A DNA stretch of 64,000 nucleotides from an uncultured Collinsella sp. (GTDB lineage: Bacteria > Actinomycetota > Coriobacteriia > Coriobacteriales > Coriobacteriaceae), in the NCBI GenBank assembly GCA_958439425.1, contig CAUBVH010000001.1:186001-250000 (forward strand), in the 5' to 3' direction. The position numbers and the translations under genes were made by a program. The stretch's first letter is position 1. Each line of letters begins with the position of its first letter. Of the stretch, positions 22,822 through 30,936 are shown one piece after another. Under the pieces are notes generated by a model. That model worked only from the letters and a program-made list of their open reading frames with translations. It was not told the origin of the DNA and searched no databases.

Positions 22822-22937
22822 ATATGTTCCCTTCGACGGTGCAAAGTCTAGCACGTGAAAGGTAGTTTCCGAACATTAGAACAAAATTGTTCGGAAACTA
22901 GACATAGAGGAATTGATTCTGTTGCTAGACGGATCGG

Positions 22938-23573
22938 CTAGTCACGCAGGATGATGTCCATGGCGAGCATCAGGTTGCGCTCGTCGATGGCAAACGGGGC
23001 CGCCTCGCGCGTCTTGGGCTTGGCGCAAAACGCGATGCCCGTGCCCGCGGCCTGAATCATGGGGATGTCGTTTGCCCCGTCGCCAATAGCGACCGTGTGG
23101 GCCATGTCGACGCCGCACTCAACTGCCCAATCTAGCAGCTGGATGAGCTTGGACTCCTTGGTCACGATGTCTGCAGCCAACTTGCCGGTGAGCTTGCCCT
23201 CCACGACCTCCAGACGATTGGCCAGGCAAAAGTCGATACCCGCGGCAGCCACGATCTTGTCGGCGACCTCGTGAAAGCCGCCGCTTACCACGCCGACCTT
23301 CCAGCCCTTGCTGTGCGCCGAGCGCACAAGCTCCAGCGCGCCGGGGGTAAACGTCACGCGCGCAAAGGTGCGCTCGAACACGCTCTCGTCCAGGCCGGCA
23401 AGCAGCCCCACGCGCTCCTCGAGCGCCTGCTTAAAGTCAAGCTCGCCGCGCATGGCGCGCTCAGTGATCTGCGCCACTTGCTCGCCTACGCCGGCCTCCT
23501 CGCCCAACAGGTCGATGACCTCCTGGTTGATGAGCGTGGAGTCGATATCCATAACGATGAGGCTTGCAGTCAT
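22938..23573 (-). CDS. serB: Phosphoserine phosphatase SerB
   Basis: A 211-residue HAD-superfamily phosphatase for the last step of serine synthesis. Motif I is VMDIDSTLI (nucleophile Asp in DxD), motif II is VVSGGFHEV, and motif III/IV is AIGDGANDIPM. No ACT domain is present, as in many short SerB proteins. The ATG at 23573 has GGAAAGG 6-7 bp upstream; a longer frame exists but has no ribosome binding site. It is divergent from aspS. Confidence 0.93.
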   Translation of the reverse strand: MTASLIVMDIDSTLINQEVIDLLGEEAGVGEQVAQITERAMRGELDFKQALEERVGLLAGLDESVFERTFARVTFTPGALELVRSAHSKGWKVGVVSGGFHEVADKIVAAAGIDFCLANRLEVVEGKLTGKLAADIVTKESKLIQLLDWAVECGVDMAHTVAIGDGANDIPMIQAAGTGIAFCAKPKTREAAPFAIDERNLMLAMDIILRD

Positions 23574-23829
23574 GGCGGGCCTTTCCGAGTGCAGTTGTAT
23601 TGGGGCACATTGTCGCACGTGGCGCGCCTTGGCGACGGCCACGACGCGCCAATTGTTTCGTCTCCGTCAAGTCTTTGGGCAGGAGCTACTTTTTCGCGGC
23701 ACATCGACACAGGTGCGATAAGATAGAACGCCATGTCTGGCTGCGCGGTTTACGCAGGCCGGGCAAATCTGTACGACGCCGCCCGGAACGACACGGGGCG
23801 GCACAGATCCATAAAGGAGGATCACTGGT

Positions 23830-25617
23830 ATGAGCCAGACCCGTCCCATCGACGAGCATTCCATGCACACCCGTACCTGCGGCGAGCTTCGCCGCGAGAA
23901 CGTGGGCGAAGAGGTCACCCTCACCGGTTGGGTGAGCCGTCGCCGCGACCACGGCGGCCTTATCTTCTGCGACCTTCGCGACCGCGAGGGCATCACGCAG
24001 CTCACCTTCGACCCCGAGCACTCCGACGGCGACGCCTTTAAGATCGCCGAGACCATGCGTCCCGAGTGGCCCATCAAGATTCACGGCGTCGTGCGCGCCC
24101 GTGGCGAGGAGACCACCAACACCAAGCTCGCGACCGGCGAGATCGAGGTCCTGACCGACCACGCCGAGGTGCTCAACACATCCGTCACCCCGCCGTTCCA
24201 GATTGAGGACGGCATCGAGACCAGCGAGGACACCCGTCTGCGCTATCGCTATCTGGACCTCCGTCGTCCCGAGATGATGGCCAACCTCAAGCTGCGCTCC
24301 GACTTTACCTTTGCCATTCGCGAGGCGCTGCACAACCGTGAGTTCATGGAGGTCGAGACGCCCTCCCTGTTCAAGTCCACGCCCGAGGGCGCCCGCGACT
24401 TCATCGTTCCCAGCCGCATCCAGCCGGGCAACTTCTACGCCCTGCCGCAGTCCCCTCAGCTCCTGAAGCAGCTGCTTATGGTCGGTGGCGTCGAGCGCTA
24501 CTACCAGGTTGCCAAGTGCTTCCGCGACGAGGACTTGCGTGCCGACCGTCAGCCCGAGTTCACCCAGGTCGATATCGAGATGTCCTTCGTGGACCAGAAC
24601 GACGTTATGAGCGCGCTCGAGGAGGTCCTGGCCGACGCCTTCGGCCGCATGGGTGTCGAGATGCCCACGCCGCTGCGCCGCATGGACTATTGGGAAGCCA
24701 TGGACACCTATGGCTCTGACAAGCCCGATACCCGCTATGGCATGCACCTGGTCGACCTGACCGACATCTTTGCCAACTCCAAGTTCAAGGTCTTTGCGAC
24801 TGCCGCAAACGAGGAGGGCTCCGTCGTCAAGGCCATCAACGCCAAGGGCGCCGGTGCCTGGGCTCGCGCCAAGATCGATAAGCTCGCCGGTGTGGCCTCC
24901 ACGTTTGGCGCCAAGGGCCTGGCCTGGATCGCATTCCGCGAGGACGGCTCCATCAACAGCCCCATCGTCAAGTTCTTCTCGGACGAGGAGATGGCGGCTC
25001 TGCGCGAGCGCATGGGCGTCGAGCCCGGCGACCTTGTGATGTTCGCCGCCGGTCCGCGCCTGCTCTCCGACGAGATCCTGGGCGGCATGCGTTCCCACAT
25101 GGCCAATGCGCTCGAGATCAAGCGCGAGGGCCACGACTTCCTGTGGGTCGTCAACTTCCCGCTGTTCCACTGGGACGAGGATCGCAAGGCTTACGCTGCC
25201 GAGCACCAGCCCTTCACCCTGCCGACCGAGACCGACATCGCCAAGATCGAGGCCGACCCGCTGGCAGCCGGTTCGTGCACCTACGACTTTGTCATGGACG
25301 GCTTTGAGGCCGGCGGCGGCGGTATGCGTATCCACAACGCCGAGATGCAGATGTCCATGCTCAAGCTCCTGGGCTTTACCGAGGAGCGCGCCGAGTCGCA
25401 GTTTGGCTTCCTCATGGAGGCGCTCAAGTTTGGTGCACCCCCGATGGGCGGTTTCGCTCTGGGTCTGGATCGCGTGTGCATGCTGCTCACCGGTTCCGAC
25501 TCCATCCGCGACGTCATGGCGTTCCCCAAGACGGCCAGCGGCTCCGACCTTATGTCGGGCGCTCCGAGTGCCGTTTCCGGCGCCCAGCTCAAGGATGTCA
25601 GCCTGCGCCTGATGTAA
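23830..25617 (+). CDS. aspS: Aspartate--tRNA ligase
   Basis: A 595-residue bacterial-type AspRS. It has an N-terminal OB-fold anticodon-binding domain (TLTGWVSRRRDHGGLIFCDLRD), class II motif 2 (FRDEDLRADRQPEFTQVD), an inserted GAD domain (about residues 290-420) and motif 3 (GFALGLDRVCMLL). AAAGGAGG precedes the ATG. The roughly 115-bp leader contains GC-rich inverted words, but I could not identify a known riboswitch or T-box. A strong terminator follows. Confidence 0.97.
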   Translation: MSQTRPIDEHSMHTRTCGELRRENVGEEVTLTGWVSRRRDHGGLIFCDLRDREGITQLTFDPEHSDGDAFKIAETMRPEWPIKIHGVVRARGEETTNTKLATGEIEVLTDHAEVLNTSVTPPFQIEDGIETSEDTRLRYRYLDLRRPEMMANLKLRSDFTFAIREALHNREFMEVETPSLFKSTPEGARDFIVPSRIQPGNFYALPQSPQLLKQLLMVGGVERYYQVAKCFRDEDLRADRQPEFTQVDIEMSFVDQNDVMSALEEVLADAFGRMGVEMPTPLRRMDYWEAMDTYGSDKPDTRYGMHLVDLTDIFANSKFKVFATAANEEGSVVKAINAKGAGAWARAKIDKLAGVASTFGAKGLAWIAFREDGSINSPIVKFFSDEEMAALRERMGVEPGDLVMFAAGPRLLSDEILGGMRSHMANALEIKREGHDFLWVVNFPLFHWDEDRKAYAAEHQPFTLPTETDIAKIEADPLAAGSCTYDFVMDGFEAGGGGMRIHNAEMQMSMLKLLGFTEERAESQFGFLMEALKFGAPPMGGFALGLDRVCMLLTGSDSIRDVMAFPKTASGSDLMSGAPSAVSGAQLKDVSLRLM

Positions 25618-25641
25618 GCGAGCGGCTACATATTGCCCGCA

Positions 25642-25676
25642 ACGAGGGAAGGACGCGTGCCTTCCCTCGTTTTTTA
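25642..25676 (+). terminator. Rho-independent terminator of aspS
   Basis: ACGAGGGAAGG and CCTTCCCTCGT form an 11-bp perfect stem with a short loop, followed by TTTTTT. Confidence 0.9.
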
Positions 25677-25699
25677 TGCGCCGAGATTGTGAGGGCATG

Positions 25700-25920
25700 G
25701 GATGACCGGGCGTCGCGGAAAGTGCGTCCCGGAATCTGCGTCCAGAACGGGTCGCGCTTTCCCAAAGGGGGCCCTCTGGGAAAGCGCGACCCAGAATTCG
25801 GCAAAATAATGGGACACAGTTTCCGGTTGAGCTGTCTAACGGAAACTGTGCCCCAGAATGAGCGCTCAAAACGGGCCGGGCTTTCCACAGCAACTGTCTG
25901 GCGGAAAGCCCGGCCCAGTT
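25700..25920. repeat. Array of three related hairpins plus one half-unit
   Basis: Three palindromes follow each other. GGGTCGCGCTTTCCC (25749-25763) pairs with 25778-25792. GGGACACAGTTTCCG (25811-25825) pairs with 25840-25854. GGGCCGGGCTTTCCA (25873-25887) pairs with 25903-25916. All share the pattern GGG...TTTCC / GGAAA...CCC, and the first two right arms are followed by CAGAAT. A half-unit (GCGGAAAGTGCGTCCC) precedes them. The array fills the space between convergent aspS and the LacI gene. Confidence 0.8.
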
Positions 25921-25922
25921 TC

Positions 25923-26939
25923 CTACAGCGAGTCTCTCTGAACGAGCTGCATGTGCATGACGGTGGTGGTGGGCTCGGCACCCTTGATCATGTCGAGCGC
26001 AATGTTGGCGGCCATGTGGCCTTCTTCGCGCAGGGGCTGGCGGACGGTCGTGAGTGCGGGGACGCAGCGCGTCGCAATCTCGTGATCGTCGAAGCCGACG
26101 ACAGAAACTTCCGCCGGAACAGATAGGCCTGCCTCGTTGAGTGCGGTGATGACGCCAGCCGCGATACGGTCCGATCCGCAGAGCACGCCATCGAAAGCAA
26201 TCTTGCGCGCGAGGATCTGGCGCATGGCCTGATAGCCGTCTCCGCTGTTCCAGCCGGTATAGATAACGTTTGCGTCTGGGAGGTCTTCGCCCAAGACGGC
26301 GCGGTAGCCGCGCAGGCGGTCGACAACAGCGGGGTTGTCTTGCGGTCCCAACACGGCGACGATATCTTTGCGCCCGCGCTCCTTCATGGCGTGTGCCGCA
26401 AAGCGTCCGCCCTCTTCGTCGTCAGAGTAGACCGTCGAGAACACATCGCGATAGGGGTGGCCCTCGAGCTGGCCGCACAACACGGTGGGTACGCCCAGCT
26501 CGCGCAGCACCTCGAGCAGCTCGCTGCCCTTGTAGGGGGAGACGTCGATCACGGCGTCGAACGAGCGGCGCTCAAAGTGCTCGCGTGCGCGGTTGCGCTC
26601 ATGCGTAGAAGACGCCTGCAAGATAACGGGCAGATAGGACGACTCCGACAGTTCCTCGGTAATACCGCTCAAAAACTCGCTATAGGTGGGGTCGCTGAAG
26701 AGTTCACTCAGGGGCTCGGTCACGAGCACGGCGATGATTTCCGTGCGCCCGACAGCGAGCGCTCGGCCACGGGCATTGGGGACAAAATTGACTTTCTTGG
26801 CCGCCGCACGGACGCGCTTTTTGGTTTCCTCGCTAATGCGGGGCGAATCGTTGAGGGCGCGCGATGCCGTGGAGCGCGACACGCCGGCAGCTGCGGCAAC
26901 CTCGGCAAGCGTAGGTGCGGTGCGAACTGGTTGGGTCAT
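25923..26939 (-). CDS. LacI-family regulator of the beta-galactosidase operon
   Basis: A 338-residue repressor with an N-terminal LacI helix-turn-helix and hinge (PTLAEVAAAAGVSRSTASRALNDSPRISEET, about residues 9-39) and a periplasmic-binding-protein-like sensor domain. CAGGAGA precedes the ATG at 26939. It is divergent from the lacZ-like gene, and three CAACCGGTTG operators lie between the two, so it almost certainly represses that operon in the absence of its sugar. The last part contains the usual VSVVGFDDHE motif. Confidence 0.92.
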   Translation of the reverse strand: MTQPVRTAPTLAEVAAAAGVSRSTASRALNDSPRISEETKKRVRAAAKKVNFVPNARGRALAVGRTEIIAVLVTEPLSELFSDPTYSEFLSGITEELSESSYLPVILQASSTHERNRAREHFERRSFDAVIDVSPYKGSELLEVLRELGVPTVLCGQLEGHPYRDVFSTVYSDDEEGGRFAAHAMKERGRKDIVAVLGPQDNPAVVDRLRGYRAVLGEDLPDANVIYTGWNSGDGYQAMRQILARKIAFDGVLCGSDRIAAGVITALNEAGLSVPAEVSVVGFDDHEIATRCVPALTTVRQPLREEGHMAANIALDMIKGAEPTTTVMHMQLVQRDSL

Positions 26940-27182
26940 GGCGTCTCCTGGAAAATGCGGTCGATGTTGTCACTGATACGGGCTGGTGCGGATACAGCTT
27001 ACTATAGTGCACCTGAACAGCGTTCATGATATCCGGTGACAGGTGTCGTTTTGCAACCAAGCCGCAATCGAATACGTCTCGTGTGGGTGAGATATCAGCG
27101 GGCGTGGCGGTTGCCTACGAGCTTAAGAACGATGTTTTGCGCTGAGTTTCGATACTCAGGGTGACATAAGTGTCGCAGCTGT

Positions 27183-27196
27183 ACAACCGGTTGCAC
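27183..27196. promoter_or_regulatory. LacI-type operator O1
   Basis: ACAACCGGTTGCAC, a palindrome centred on CCGG. This is the first of three identical 14-bp sites in the divergent intergenic region. Confidence 0.8.
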
Positions 27197-27227
27197 CGTT
27201 AATCCGACCAAATCGACCGTTCAGCGG

Positions 27228-27241
27228 ACAACCGGTTGCAC
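27228..27241. promoter_or_regulatory. LacI-type operator O2 overlapping the -35 box
   Basis: A second identical ACAACCGGTTGCAC, 45 bp after O1. Its right end supplies the TTGCAC -35 hexamer of the lacZ-like promoter. Confidence 0.82.
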
Positions 27242-27265
27242 AATTTTTTGCATCGCCCGTAAGAT
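27236..27265 (+). promoter_or_regulatory. Promoter of the beta-galactosidase operon
   Basis: TTGCAC (27236-27241) and TAAGAT (27260-27265) are separated by 18 bp. Operator O2 covers the -35 box and O3 covers the transcription start region, which explains repression by steric block. Confidence 0.65.
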
Positions 27266-27269
27266 AAGG

Positions 27270-27283
27270 ACAACCGGTTGCAC
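27270..27283. promoter_or_regulatory. LacI-type operator O3
   Basis: A third identical ACAACCGGTTGCAC, 42 bp after O2 and just after the -10 box. Confidence 0.82.
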
Positions 27284-27315
27284 AAGAATCACTACGATGA
27301 CGAAGGAGCATCACC

Positions 27316-30300
27316 ATGGACGCCATTAACGATTGGGAAAACCAAGCGCTCACCCACAGGAACCGCCTGGCACCCCATGCGTACTTTATGGGTTACGAGA
27401 CCGCCGATCTCGCCGCTACGTACAGCCGCGAGCTGTCGCGCGGGTTTGTCCAGCTGTCCGGCTCGTGGCAGTTCCGCCTCTTTGAGGGGCCTGCTGCCGT
27501 TTCCAACGAGGAGCTCTCCACGTACGAGCCCGAGTGGGATCACGTGGAGGTTCCGCACCTGTGGCAGGTGGATGGCTATGGCAACCTTGCCTACACCGAC
27601 GAGGGTTTCCCGTTCCCGGTGGATCAGCCGTTCGTTCCCTCCGACGACCCCACGGGCGTCTACCAGCGCATCGTCAACCTTCCCGCCGTGCCTGCCGGCG
27701 CTCGCGAGATCATTCGCTTTGACGGCATCGAGAGCTATGGTGAGCTGTACGTCAACGGTCAGTTTATCGGCATGACCAAGGGTTCGCGCCTGTCTGCCGA
27801 GTTTGACGTGACCGACGCGCTCGTCGAGGGCGACAACCTGTTTGCGGTCAAGGCTCTGCAGTACAGTGATGGCAGCTATATCGAGGATCAGGACATGTGG
27901 TGGGCCTCGGGCATCTTCCGCGATGTGTACCTTATGCAGCGTCCCGCCGCGCACCTGGTCGACTTTAGGTTCCGCACGCACCGCGAGGGCGATGCCGCTC
28001 TGATCACGCTCGATACGGTGGCCGAGGGCGCTACCCGCGTTGTGTATACGCTCAGCGATGGCGGAAACGTGGTGGCTACGGGTGAGTGCGTCGACGGCCA
28101 TGCCGAGTGCAGCGTTGCCGATGCCCACTTCTGGAATCCCGAGGACCCCTTCCTCTATGACCTTACGTTTGAGGTCTACGATGGCGACGAGGCCAGCGAG
28201 TACGTTCCGCATCGCCAGGGTCTTGCCGAGGTGACGGTCGAGGGCAATCATATCTACCTCAACGGCACCTACTTTAAGATGCATGGCGTCAACCGCCACG
28301 ATCACGACGATCACAAGGGCCGCGCCGTGGGCCTCGATCGCATGCGCCGCGACCTGGAGCTCATGAAGCGGCACAACATCAACGCGGTGCGCACCTCTCA
28401 CTATGCCAATGACCCGCGCTTCTACGAGCTGTGTGATGAGTATGGCATCATGCTGGTCGCCGAGACCGATATGGAGAGCCACGGCTTCGAGAATATCGGC
28501 AACATCGCCCTGGTCACCGACGATCCGGCATGGGAGCCGGCCTACGTCGACCGCATTGAGCGCCTGGTGATGCAGGAGCGCAACCACGCCTGCATCATTA
28601 TGTGGTCGATGGGCAACGAGAGCGGCTATGGCTGCAACATCCGCGCGATGTACGCCAAGGCTCACGAGCTCGATGATCGTCCGGTCCATTATGAGGAGGA
28701 CCGCAACGCCGATACCGTCGACGTTATCTCCACGATGTACTCCCGTGTTTCGCAGATGAACGACTTTGGCGAGCACCCATTCCCCAAGCCGCGCATCAAC
28801 TGTGAGTACGGTCACTCCATGGGCAATGGTCCCGGAGGCCTGTCCGAGTACCAGGAGGTCTTCGATCGTTGGGATTGCATCCAGGGCCAGTTCATTTGGG
28901 AATGGTGCGACCACGGTTTGGCTGCTGTGACCGAGGACGGCGTTGCCTACGATATGTATGGTGGCGACAACGGCGATTACCCCAACAACAGCAACTTCTG
29001 CATCGATGGCATGGTGTTCCCCTGGCAGCAGCCGAGTCCGGGCCTTACCGAGTACGGCCAGGTTATCTGCCCGGTCCGCATGGCTTATGACGCCGAGGCA
29101 GGCGAGCTGACCGTCACCAACAAGCGTTGGTTCACCACCCTCGAGGATGTCTGCCTGTCGGCCGAGACCCTGGTGGACGGCGACGTGGTCTGCCGCAAGA
29201 CGCTCATGCCCGGCGCGGTTGCCCCCGGCGAGTCCGTCCAGCTGCCACTGGTGATTCGCGAGGCCGCAGTGGGCGAGACCCTGCTGACCGTGCGCGCCTA
29301 CACCATGGCCGCTCACGTCTGGTGCGAGCCGATGTTCCAGCTGGGCGCTAGCCAGTTTGCCATCGCAAACCATCCGGCGCCGACCATCGTGGCCCCCGCT
29401 CGTCCTGAGCTTACGGTTGAGGAGACCGAGCAGGAGATCCGCATCCACTCCCTCAACGGCGAGCTGACCTTCAGCAAAGTCAACGGTACCGTGAGCGAGT
29501 GGAAGGCATCCGGCCGCGACGTCATGGCCTCTGGTCCCCAGGTTGGTTTTTGGCATCCGCTCGTCGATAACCATGCCCAGGAGTATGACTCACTGTGGAA
29601 GGACAACTTCATCGATGTGATGCAGACGTCTACCCGCAAGGTTTCTTGGAAGCAGGATGGCAATGCGGTCGTCGTTACCGTGAGCCAGCGTATCGCTCCT
29701 CCCGTCCGCGCGTTCGGCATGCGCGTCGAGCTCGTCTACACCGTGCTTCCGAGCGGTCGCGTCGACCTCAAGGTTTCCGGCGAGCCCTACGGCGATTACT
29801 CGGATATCATCCCGCGCATCGGCATCTCCTTCGAGGTCCCCGGTTGCGATCGTGCCGTCGAGTGGTATGGCCACGGCCCGGGCGAGAACTATCCGGACTC
29901 GCTGCGCGCCAACCCGGTCGGTCATTACCGCACTACGGTCGACGACATGTTCACGCCCTACGTTATGCCTCAGGATTGTGCTAACCGCGAGGGCACCCGT
30001 TGGGTCGCCCTGCGCTCTAGCCACGGTGACGGTCTGGTCGTGACGCGTCCGAGCGACGCCGCCTCCAACCCGTTCTCGTTCTCGGCATGGCCCTATAGCT
30101 GCGAGGCTATAGATAACGCCAAGCACGTCTACGACCTTGTCAAGGGCGACACGGTTACGGTCAATATCAACGACCAGCTGCTCGGCCTTGGTTCGAACTC
30201 TTGGGGTTCCGAGGTGCTCGATTCCTACCGCACCCGTTTTGAGAGCTTCAGCTTTGAGGTGTCCCTGCGACCGCTGACGTCTGCCGATCTGGCTCAGGCG

Positions 30301-30324
30301 CTGGCACCCATTAAGGAGGCATAA
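27316..30324 (+). CDS. lacZ: Beta-galactosidase, GH2 family (LacZ/EbgA type)
   Basis: A 1002-residue cytosolic GH2 enzyme that hydrolyses lactose or related beta-galactosides. Order of domains: N-terminal jelly-roll, immunoglobulin-like, TIM barrel (about residues 315-610) and C-terminal small-chain beta-sandwich. Signatures: HGVNRHDHDDHKGRAV, the acid/base region IIMWSMGNESGYG and the nucleophile region INCEYGHSMGNGPGG. GAAGGAG precedes the ATG. The next gene, 3 bp downstream, is an EbgC-like protein, so the enzyme is probably of the two-subunit Ebg type. It is under divergent LacI control. Confidence 0.95.
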   Translation: MDAINDWENQALTHRNRLAPHAYFMGYETADLAATYSRELSRGFVQLSGSWQFRLFEGPAAVSNEELSTYEPEWDHVEVPHLWQVDGYGNLAYTDEGFPFPVDQPFVPSDDPTGVYQRIVNLPAVPAGAREIIRFDGIESYGELYVNGQFIGMTKGSRLSAEFDVTDALVEGDNLFAVKALQYSDGSYIEDQDMWWASGIFRDVYLMQRPAAHLVDFRFRTHREGDAALITLDTVAEGATRVVYTLSDGGNVVATGECVDGHAECSVADAHFWNPEDPFLYDLTFEVYDGDEASEYVPHRQGLAEVTVEGNHIYLNGTYFKMHGVNRHDHDDHKGRAVGLDRMRRDLELMKRHNINAVRTSHYANDPRFYELCDEYGIMLVAETDMESHGFENIGNIALVTDDPAWEPAYVDRIERLVMQERNHACIIMWSMGNESGYGCNIRAMYAKAHELDDRPVHYEEDRNADTVDVISTMYSRVSQMNDFGEHPFPKPRINCEYGHSMGNGPGGLSEYQEVFDRWDCIQGQFIWEWCDHGLAAVTEDGVAYDMYGGDNGDYPNNSNFCIDGMVFPWQQPSPGLTEYGQVICPVRMAYDAEAGELTVTNKRWFTTLEDVCLSAETLVDGDVVCRKTLMPGAVAPGESVQLPLVIREAAVGETLLTVRAYTMAAHVWCEPMFQLGASQFAIANHPAPTIVAPARPELTVEETEQEIRIHSLNGELTFSKVNGTVSEWKASGRDVMASGPQVGFWHPLVDNHAQEYDSLWKDNFIDVMQTSTRKVSWKQDGNAVVVTVSQRIAPPVRAFGMRVELVYTVLPSGRVDLKVSGEPYGDYSDIIPRIGISFEVPGCDRAVEWYGHGPGENYPDSLRANPVGHYRTTVDDMFTPYVMPQDCANREGTRWVALRSSHGDGLVVTRPSDAASNPFSFSAWPYSCEAIDNAKHVYDLVKGDTVTVNINDQLLGLGSNSWGSEVLDSYRTRFESFSFEVSLRPLTSADLAQALAPIKEA

Positions 30325-30327
30325 GTC

Positions 30328-30783
30328 ATGCATGTCTTTAACTCGCGCGCCGATTTCGACGCTCAGATGAAGTCCGTCAAGAAGTGGATGCGCACCGGTC
30401 AGGCGCTCGATGGCGTTGCCGACCTGCAGCACGACGTGGCTTACTCCATCGGCGACTCGTTGGTGTACTGGTGGGTCTATGCCCGCGAGGCCGCTACCGC
30501 CGATCTGGTCGGTCACCGTCGCTACCATGCCGTGCTCGCTCCGCTCGACGGCGACCTGACCGTCGAGGTTGCCCCCAAGGCAGACCTCACCTGCATCCGT
30601 GCTTACAGCGATATCGATGATCGCGAGCGCTTTGAGGGTGCGGGGGAGACCGTGACGATTCCCGCCGGCGGCGTTGCCGTCGTCGAAATTGACGAGGCCT
30701 ACCGTGTCGTGGCCGATGCCGCGGATTCCCGCGTCGTGGTACTGCACGTGACGGTTGAAGGTTATTCCTTCCCCAACAAGTAG
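30328..30783 (+). CDS. YhcH/YjgK/YiaL-family protein (EbgC-like beta-galactosidase subunit)
   Basis: A 151-residue cupin-like protein (DUF386) with the size and motifs of EbgC (HVAYSIGDSLVYWW near residue 39, HRRYHAVLAPLDG near residue 63, VTIPAGGVAVVEIDEAYR near residue 110). It starts 3 bp after the beta-galactosidase stop, with AAGGAGG inside the end of that gene, so the two products are made together. In E. coli, EbgC binds EbgA and is needed for full activity. The C-terminal histidine in VVLHVTVEG is also a family feature. Confidence 0.85.
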   Translation: MHVFNSRADFDAQMKSVKKWMRTGQALDGVADLQHDVAYSIGDSLVYWWVYAREAATADLVGHRRYHAVLAPLDGDLTVEVAPKADLTCIRAYSDIDDRERFEGAGETVTIPAGGVAVVEIDEAYRVVADAADSRVVVLHVTVEGYSFPNK

Positions 30784-30816
30784 TATTCGTCCGTTTGGAC
30801 GTTTGCTTCGCGCCGT

Positions 30817-30904
30817 TAAGGGGGATGGCTTTGTTGACTCCCTTTTCCCCATTCCCCTTAGCAGGTGCGCCGTCCACGATTGCGCTTGCAGTCCGGACGG
30901 TTTT
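30817..30904 (+). other. Two imperfect hairpins after the beta-galactosidase operon
   Basis: TAAGGGGGATGG (30817-30828) pairs with CCATTCCCCTTA (30849-30860), and CCGTCC (30870-30875) pairs with GGACGG (30895-30900), followed by TTTT. One or both may end transcription of the lac operon. The permease -10 box TATAAC at 30913 follows directly. Confidence 0.45.
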
Positions 30905-30936
30905 AGATGAGATATAACGGATGATTGGGAGGGCTT

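Noticed and set aside
23716..23829. Possible T-box or riboswitch in the aspS leader
   Set aside because: GC-rich inverted words are present, but no T-box sequence, specifier loop or known riboswitch core could be identified.
27292..29574. Long open frame antisense to the beta-galactosidase gene, and similar antisense frames opposite htpG, ppc, hisS and aspS
   Set aside because: They mirror the codon bias of the real genes, lack ribosome binding sites and show no recognisable motifs.
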